From: Gloeobacter violaceus PCC 7421
Lineage (GTDB): Bacteria; Cyanobacteriota; Cyanobacteriia; Gloeobacterales; Gloeobacteraceae
Length of the DNA stretch: 64,000 nucleotides
Direction: 5' to 3'
NCBI RefSeq assembly: GCF_000011385.1
Contig: NC_005125.1
Coordinates: forward strand, 2,542,001 to 2,606,000
Part shown: positions 60,216 through 64,000 of the stretch, piece by piece
Position numbering within the stretch: position 1 is the stretch's first letter
Layout: each line of letters begins with the position of its first letter
The notes under the pieces: generated by a model
What the model saw: the letters and a program-made list of their open reading frames with translations, nothing else
Database searches by the model: none
What the model was told of the DNA's origin: nothing
Translations under genes and position numbers: made by a program

Positions 60216-60287
60216 AGCCGATGGCGAGATTCGAACTCGCGACCGTTCGATTACGAATCGAATGCGCTACCACTGCGCCACATCGGC
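60216..60287 (-). tRNA. tRNA-Thr (anticodon CGU)
   Basis: The minus strand from 60287 folds into a full 72-base cloverleaf: acceptor GCCGATG/CATCGGC, D-arm GCGC-AGTGGTA-GCGC, anticodon arm TTCGA-TTCGTAA-TCGAA with anticodon CGT, variable CGGTC, T-arm GCGAG-TTCGAAT-CTCGC and discriminator T. Every stem is fully paired. The 3' CCA is not encoded. C2-G71 is a known threonine identity element. It reads ACG codons. Confidence 0.97.
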
Positions 60288-60429
60288 ACGTCGCTGATCA
60301 TAACCCACCCACGCATTATCGGACCATGACCGCCTCGATCCGGGATGGGGGAGAGCGGACCACCTGCCATTTGTCAAGCGCTCCGAATATTAAGCGATGA
60401 CACGGAATAACGTTCGTAATTAATGCGGC

Positions 60430-60474
60430 CTTAACGGGGGATTATCCGGGAATTTACGCAAGCGGTTTACCGTG
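60430..60474 (+). promoter_or_regulatory. TTA-repeat (Pho-box-like) control region of phoX
   Basis: Four TTA-containing units occur at near-helical spacing: CTTAACG, ATTATCC, TTTACGC and TTTACCG, with steps of 11, 12 and 13 bases. The arrangement resembles the direct-repeat cyanobacterial Pho box (PyTTAAPyPy at 11-bp period), though the match is loose. A near-identical layout is kept before the decayed copy (61903-61947). Confidence 0.45.
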
Positions 60475-60507
60475 CTATCGCAACCCATGCGAGGCGTAAT
60501 TTACACC

Positions 60508-61815
60508 ATGGCTTTTTCGAGACGTCAATTTATGATGCGCACGGGCATCCTGGGTCTGGCCGCCGCCGCCCCACTGCAAGCGCTTTACAGCCGTGCCGCC
60601 GCCGGTCAGACGGTGCGTGGCGTCGGCTACGGTCCGCTGATTCCCGACCCGGCCGGCATCCTGGATCTGCCCCGAGGATTTAAGTATGTCGCTTTTTCCA
60701 AGACCGGTGAAACCATGAGCGACGGCACCCCGGTGCCCGGTGCCCACGACGGCATGGCCGCCTTCGCCGGCCCCAACGGTGCCATCATCCTGATTCGCAA
60801 CCACGAACTGAGCCCGGACTCCGACACGGCGACCATCGCCCCGGCCACTAAGCTCTACGACTCGCTCTCCAAGGGCGGTACCACCACGCTGGTGGTCGGC
60901 CCCGGTCCCGAGCGTAAGCTGCTCAAGCACTATGTTTCGCTCGCAGGCACCTACCGCAACTGCGCGGGCGGCCCCACCCCCTGGGGTTCGTGGATCAGCT
61001 GCGAGGAAAACACCTCCACCCCGGCCAACGACACCAGCGTCCGGGTTCCCCACGGCTATAACTTCGAAGTGCCGATTCTGGCCCGCGGCCCCGTCAACCC
61101 GGTGCCCCTCAAGGCGATGGGCCGCTTCAACCACGAGGCGGTCGCCGTCGATCCGAAGACCGGCATCGTCTACGAGACCGAGGATAACGGCGAAGGCCTG
61201 TTCTACCGCTTCCTGCCCAACCGTCCCGGCCGTTTGACCGAAGGCGGCGTGCTGCAGGCTCTGCGCATCGTCGGCATGCCCCAGGCGATCACCAAGTCCG
61301 GTTTCCCGCTCAACACCCCGATGGCCGCCGACTGGGTGACCATCGAGGACTTCGACCCGGTCGAAGACACCGTCGCCATCGAAGGCTTCGCCAAGGGTGC
61401 CGCCCAGTTCTCGCGCGGCGAAGGCATCTGGTACGGCAACGGTGAATTTTACTTCACCTGCACCGACGGCGGTGCTTCTGAAGAGGGTCAAGTCTGGCGC
61501 TACGTGCCGGGTGCGTCGGCGGACGAAGGCGGCACGATCGAACTGTTCGTGGAGCCCAACGATCCCGAAGTGCTCGACAACCCCGACAACATCGTGGTCA
61601 CCCCCTTCGGTGATTTGTTCTTGATGGAAGACGGCGACGCCACCCAGTACGTTGTCGGAGTCAACCCCGAGGGCCAACTCTACCAGTTCGCCCGCAACGC
61701 GCTCAACGAAAACGAATTTGCCGGCGGCTGCTTCTCGCCCGATGGCAAGACGTTCTTCGTCAACATCCAGACCCCCGGCATCACCTTCGCCGTCTGGGGA
61801 CCCTGGTCCAGCTAA
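60508..61815 (+). CDS. phoX: Tat-exported PhoX/DUF839-family protein
   Basis: The 435-residue product from ATG 60508 starts MAFSRRQFMMRTGILGLAAA, a twin-arginine (SRRQF) signal. The body matches DUF839/PhoX phosphatase-like proteins: GILDLPRGFKYVAFSKTGET, HDGMAAFAGPNGAIILIRNH, SWISCEENTSTPA, GRFNHEAVAVDPKTGIVYET, DWVTIEDFDPVEDTVAIEGF and a closing EGGCFSPDGKTFFVNIQTPG-like tail. PhoX enzymes are Ca/Fe-dependent periplasmic alkaline phosphatases, so phosphate scavenging is likely, but active-site residues were not all verified. A longer start (60487) is possible. GCGAGGCG in the leader is the probable ribosome site. Confidence 0.85.
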   Translation: MAFSRRQFMMRTGILGLAAAAPLQALYSRAAAGQTVRGVGYGPLIPDPAGILDLPRGFKYVAFSKTGETMSDGTPVPGAHDGMAAFAGPNGAIILIRNHELSPDSDTATIAPATKLYDSLSKGGTTTLVVGPGPERKLLKHYVSLAGTYRNCAGGPTPWGSWISCEENTSTPANDTSVRVPHGYNFEVPILARGPVNPVPLKAMGRFNHEAVAVDPKTGIVYETEDNGEGLFYRFLPNRPGRLTEGGVLQALRIVGMPQAITKSGFPLNTPMAADWVTIEDFDPVEDTVAIEGFAKGAAQFSRGEGIWYGNGEFYFTCTDGGASEEGQVWRYVPGASADEGGTIELFVEPNDPEVLDNPDNIVVTPFGDLFLMEDGDATQYVVGVNPEGQLYQFARNALNENEFAGGCFSPDGKTFFVNIQTPGITFAVWGPWSS

Positions 61816-61902
61816 GACCCTCTAGGAAAGCGATGCGCCTGGCCGGTGGGGCAAACTGCCCCGCCGGCTTTTGATGAGGGTTCCCTGACTTCATCATCTT
61901 GC

Positions 61903-61947
61903 CTTAATGTCGCGATAGCCTTGGGTTTACACAACCTCTTTACGGTG
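61903..61947 (+). promoter_or_regulatory. Second TTA-repeat control region, before the decayed phoX copy
   Basis: CTTAATG, (ATAGCC), TTTACAC and TTTACGG lie at the same positions as in 60430-60474. The two 45-base stretches align without gaps, and similarity continues past the GCGAGGCG element up to the ATG. Confidence 0.5.
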
Positions 61948-61978
61948 TTGACGCTACTCACGCGAGGCGGTTGTGACG

Positions 61979-62729
61979 ATGGCTTTTTCAAGTGGCCAAG
62001 GGTCCGGTGGACCCGGTGCCCCTCAAGGCGATGGGCCGCTTCACCCACGAGGCGGCGGTGGTGGACCCCAAGACCGGCATCGTCTACATGACCGAGGACA
62101 TGGACACGGGTTTGTTTTACCGCTTCGTGCCCAAACAGCCGGGACGGTTGCGCGCAGGGGGTACCCTTGAGGCCCTGCGCATCCCTTCGATGCCCAAGGC
62201 GTATACCGGCAAAGATTTTCCGCTCAATACGCCCATGGCGGTCGATTGGGTGACGATCGAAGATTTTGACCCGGTGGATGACACGGTGCGCGTCGAAGGC
62301 TTCGACAAAGGGGCGGCGATCTTTGCCGGGGGCGAAGGGGCCTGTTTTGCAAAAGGCGAGGTGTTCTTCAGCGCCAGCAACGGCGGCAGCGCCGAGTTGG
62401 GCCAGATCTGGCGCCACACGCCGGGGCGCAATGCCGCAGAAGGCGGCACGCTCGAACTGTTTGTCGAACCGAACGACGACGCGCTTCTCGATGGACCGGA
62501 CAACATCGTGCTGGCTCCTTTTGGGGATCTGTTCGTCTGCGAGGATGGCGAAGGCACCGAGTTCGTGCGGGGGATCACCCCCGAAGGCAAGCTCTACTCC
62601 TTCGCCCGCAATGCCCTCAACGGTTTTGAGTTCACGGGCGCTTCTTTTTCGCCGGACGGCAAGACCTTCTTCGTCAACATCTAGATCCCGGGGATGACCT
62701 TCGCCATCTGGGGTCCCTGGTTGCGCTAG
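61979..62729 (+). pseudogene. Decayed tandem duplicate of the phoX-like gene
   Basis: The sequence opens ATGGCTTTTTCAAG like the intact copy and then jumps to the homologue of its residue ~190 (TGGCCAAGGGTCCGGTGG). About 557 bp of the parent are missing, and the join shifts the frame. From 61992 the reading frame encodes AKGPVDPVPLKAMGRFTHEA to FSPDGKTFFVNI, followed by an in-frame TAG (62682-62684) where the parent has CAG; the final IPGMTFAIWGPWLR remains after it, ending at 62729. It is thus deleted, frameshifted and carries a nonsense codon. Confidence 0.9.
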
Positions 62730-62801
62730 GGGCGGATGGAAAGTGGGTGCGGCCATCGCATCGGGCATACTGGACGGGGTTTGTTTTCACACAGTCCGCC
62801 C

Positions 62802-63746
62802 ATGCCCTCCGCCCTGGTCTTTGGCTGCGCCTTTTTGCTCGACGGGCTGCTGGGCGATCCGCCCCGCCTCTACCACCCGGTGCAGGCGATGGGAGCGGTG
62901 ATTGCCTCGGTCCAGCGTTGGGGACTGTCTCGCATCCAATCCCCGGGCGGTCGCCGCCTTCTGGGGGTGGGGCTCACGGTGGGGCTCGCCGGGGGCAGTG
63001 CGGCGGGTGGCTGGGCGCTGATCGTCCTGGCGGCAGACATTCAGCCCTGGTTGGGGGGGGTGGTCGAAGTGGTGCTGATGGCGGCGTGCTTTGCCACGCG
63101 CAGTCTGGCGGAGGCGGCCGGAGCCGTGGCAATCGCCCTTGCCGCCGGGGATCTGCCCACGGCGCGACGGGTTTTGTCGCGCTACGTAGGGCGCGATACC
63201 GAGGATCTGGGCGAGGCCGAAATCGCCCGGGCGGTGGTGGAGACGGTGGCTGAGAATACCACGGACGGGGTGACCGCTCCGCTTTTTTACGCCGCCCTGG
63301 GCGGAGCGCCCCTGGCCCTAGCCTTCAAGGCGGTGAGCACCCTCGATTCGATGATCGGTTACCGCGATGAGCCCTACACCCACTTCGGCTGGTTCGCCGC
63401 GCGCAGCGACGACTGGCTCAACTGGATGCCGGCGAGGCTCACCGCCCTGACGGTCGCCATACTCTCGGGCCGCCCCGGCCGGGTCATCGCGATCGTGCGC
63501 CGCGACGCCCACCGCGATCCGAGCCCCAACTCGGGGGTGAGCATCGCGGCCTACGCGGGTGCTCTGGATATACAACTGGGCGGCTTGAACCGTTACCGGG
63601 GCATTATAAAGAAGAAACCGACCCTGGGCGATGCGCACTTGCCCCTGGACCCCCAGACGATTCGGCGCTCCGTCGGACTGCTATGGCGAACGGCGGCGGT
63701 GTGGGCCGGGGTGAGCGTGGTGTTGTTGGTGGTAGCGCATGGGTAG
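62802..63746 (+). CDS. cbiB: Adenosylcobinamide-phosphate synthase CbiB/CobD
   Basis: The 314-residue polytopic protein starts at ATG 62802: SALVFGCAFLLDGLLGDPPR, then LYHPVQAMGAVIASVQRWG. It contains the conserved SRYVGRDTEDLGEAEIARAV, VETVAENTTDGVTAPLFYAA, STLDSMIGYRDEPYTHFGW and RDPSPNSGVSIAAYAGALDI. It attaches aminopropanol phosphate to adenosylcobyric acid in cobalamin synthesis at the membrane. No cobalamin riboswitch is evident upstream. It overlaps the YciI-like gene by eight bases. Confidence 0.94.
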   Translation: MPSALVFGCAFLLDGLLGDPPRLYHPVQAMGAVIASVQRWGLSRIQSPGGRRLLGVGLTVGLAGGSAAGGWALIVLAADIQPWLGGVVEVVLMAACFATRSLAEAAGAVAIALAAGDLPTARRVLSRYVGRDTEDLGEAEIARAVVETVAENTTDGVTAPLFYAALGGAPLALAFKAVSTLDSMIGYRDEPYTHFGWFAARSDDWLNWMPARLTALTVAILSGRPGRVIAIVRRDAHRDPSPNSGVSIAAYAGALDIQLGGLNRYRGIIKKKPTLGDAHLPLDPQTIRRSVGLLWRTAAVWAGVSVVLLVVAHG

Positions 63747-64000
63747 AGCGTTGTTTGTCAAAATCGAGCGCGGTGTGGTCCCCAAGGAAATTTTCGACCG
63801 CTCTGTGTCCGCCCATATCGAATACGTGCGCGCCCTGCGCTCAGAAGGGCGGCGGGTCGAGACGGGCTACTGGGCCGAGCGCGGCGGCGGCATGATGATC
63901 TTCGAGGCCGATTCGCTGGAGGAAGCCCGGGCAATCGTGGCGGGCGACCCGCTGGTGCGCGACGGCTGCGTCGAATTCGAGTTGCACCAGTGGTGCTGTG
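63739..64000 (+). CDS. YciI-like protein (partial)
   Basis: ATG 63739 opens a frame that runs off the right edge of the window after 87 codons. Residues GRALFVKIERGVVPKEIFD, EYVRALRSEGRRVETGYW, GGGMMIFEADSLEEARAI and DPLVRDGCVEFELHQW follow the YCII fold (dimeric alpha/beta ferredoxin-like domain). YciI relatives catalyse small dehalogenase- or muconolactone-isomerase-like reactions; function is unknown. It overlaps the cbiB stop by eight bases. Confidence 0.82.
   Translation, partial: MGRALFVKIERGVVPKEIFDRSVSAHIEYVRALRSEGRRVETGYWAERGGGMMIFEADSLEEARAIVAGDPLVRDGCVEFELHQWCC

Noticed and set aside
1-64000. CRISPR arrays, rRNA genes, complete insertion sequences or prophage modules
   Set aside because: I saw no regularly spaced repeats, no rRNA segments and no transposase with terminal repeats anywhere in the window.

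Overview
The window reads as a chromosomal segment of a GC-rich cyanobacterium, most likely Gloeobacter or a very close relative. The evidence is a PsaM-like photosystem I subunit gene, a PipX-like gene, a HisZ-type histidine regulatory subunit, a protein of the tandem-repeat type whose family (TIGR03803) is named after Gloeobacter and Verrucomicrobia, and a cyanobacterial type IV pilus locus. The genus is an inference from content; no 16S rRNA gene is present.

Bases 1-19000 are mainly housekeeping genes: a MidA-type methyltransferase cut by the left edge, a GNAT acetyltransferase, a SpoIID/LytB protein beside a beta-lactamase-fold serine hydrolase, a CPA2 antiporter with two universal-stress domains, a large TPR membrane protein, hisZ, a saccharopine-dehydrogenase-like reductase, a secreted serine hydrolase, pipX divergent from a UvrD/PcrA helicase, a DUF433/DUF5615 toxin-antitoxin pair, a J-domain protein, murF and an M48 protease. 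Bases 19000-31500 hold a 34-codon psaM with a TTG start, divergent from an exbB-exbD-tonB operon. They also hold repair genes (recF, radA, a family 4 uracil-DNA glycosylase), pcp, map, a Uma2 protein, a metallophosphoesterase, an Rpn-like nuclease and an AAC(6')-Ib-like acetyltransferase.

Bases 31500-41000 lie almost entirely on the minus strand: a SWIM/SNF2 pair, a secreted repeat protein, a UGT-type glycosyltransferase, a methyltransferase, a DUF2267 protein, a RemA-like protein and mtnP. Bases 41100-47300 form an accessory block. It contains three toxin-antitoxin-like pairs, a PadR regulator with an ADOP-type permease, a small coiled-coil gene, a nearly perfect 24-bp palindrome upstream of padR, and an ~86-bp leader sequence present twice. 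Bases 47477-52721 are a pilD-pilM-pilN-pilO-pilP-pilQ operon with a short secretin.

The right end holds an FG-GAP repeat protein, cinA, a 40-codon ORF, aroQ, a sorbosone-dehydrogenase-like protein and a large protein I do not recognise. Two truncated gene ends are fused next to tRNA-Thr(CGU). A Tat-exported PhoX/DUF839 protein follows, with a decayed tandem copy that keeps the same upstream repeats, then cbiB and the start of a YciI-like gene. The most interesting non-standard signals are the hidden psaM, the duplicated PhoX copy with its shared TTA-repeat control region, the duplicated leader of two small genes, the PadR-type palindrome, the decayed debranching-enzyme start upstream of radA, and the PIN/Rpn fusion scar beside the tRNA. 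I found no wholly new multi-gene system that I can defend, and no CRISPR array, rRNA or intact insertion sequence.
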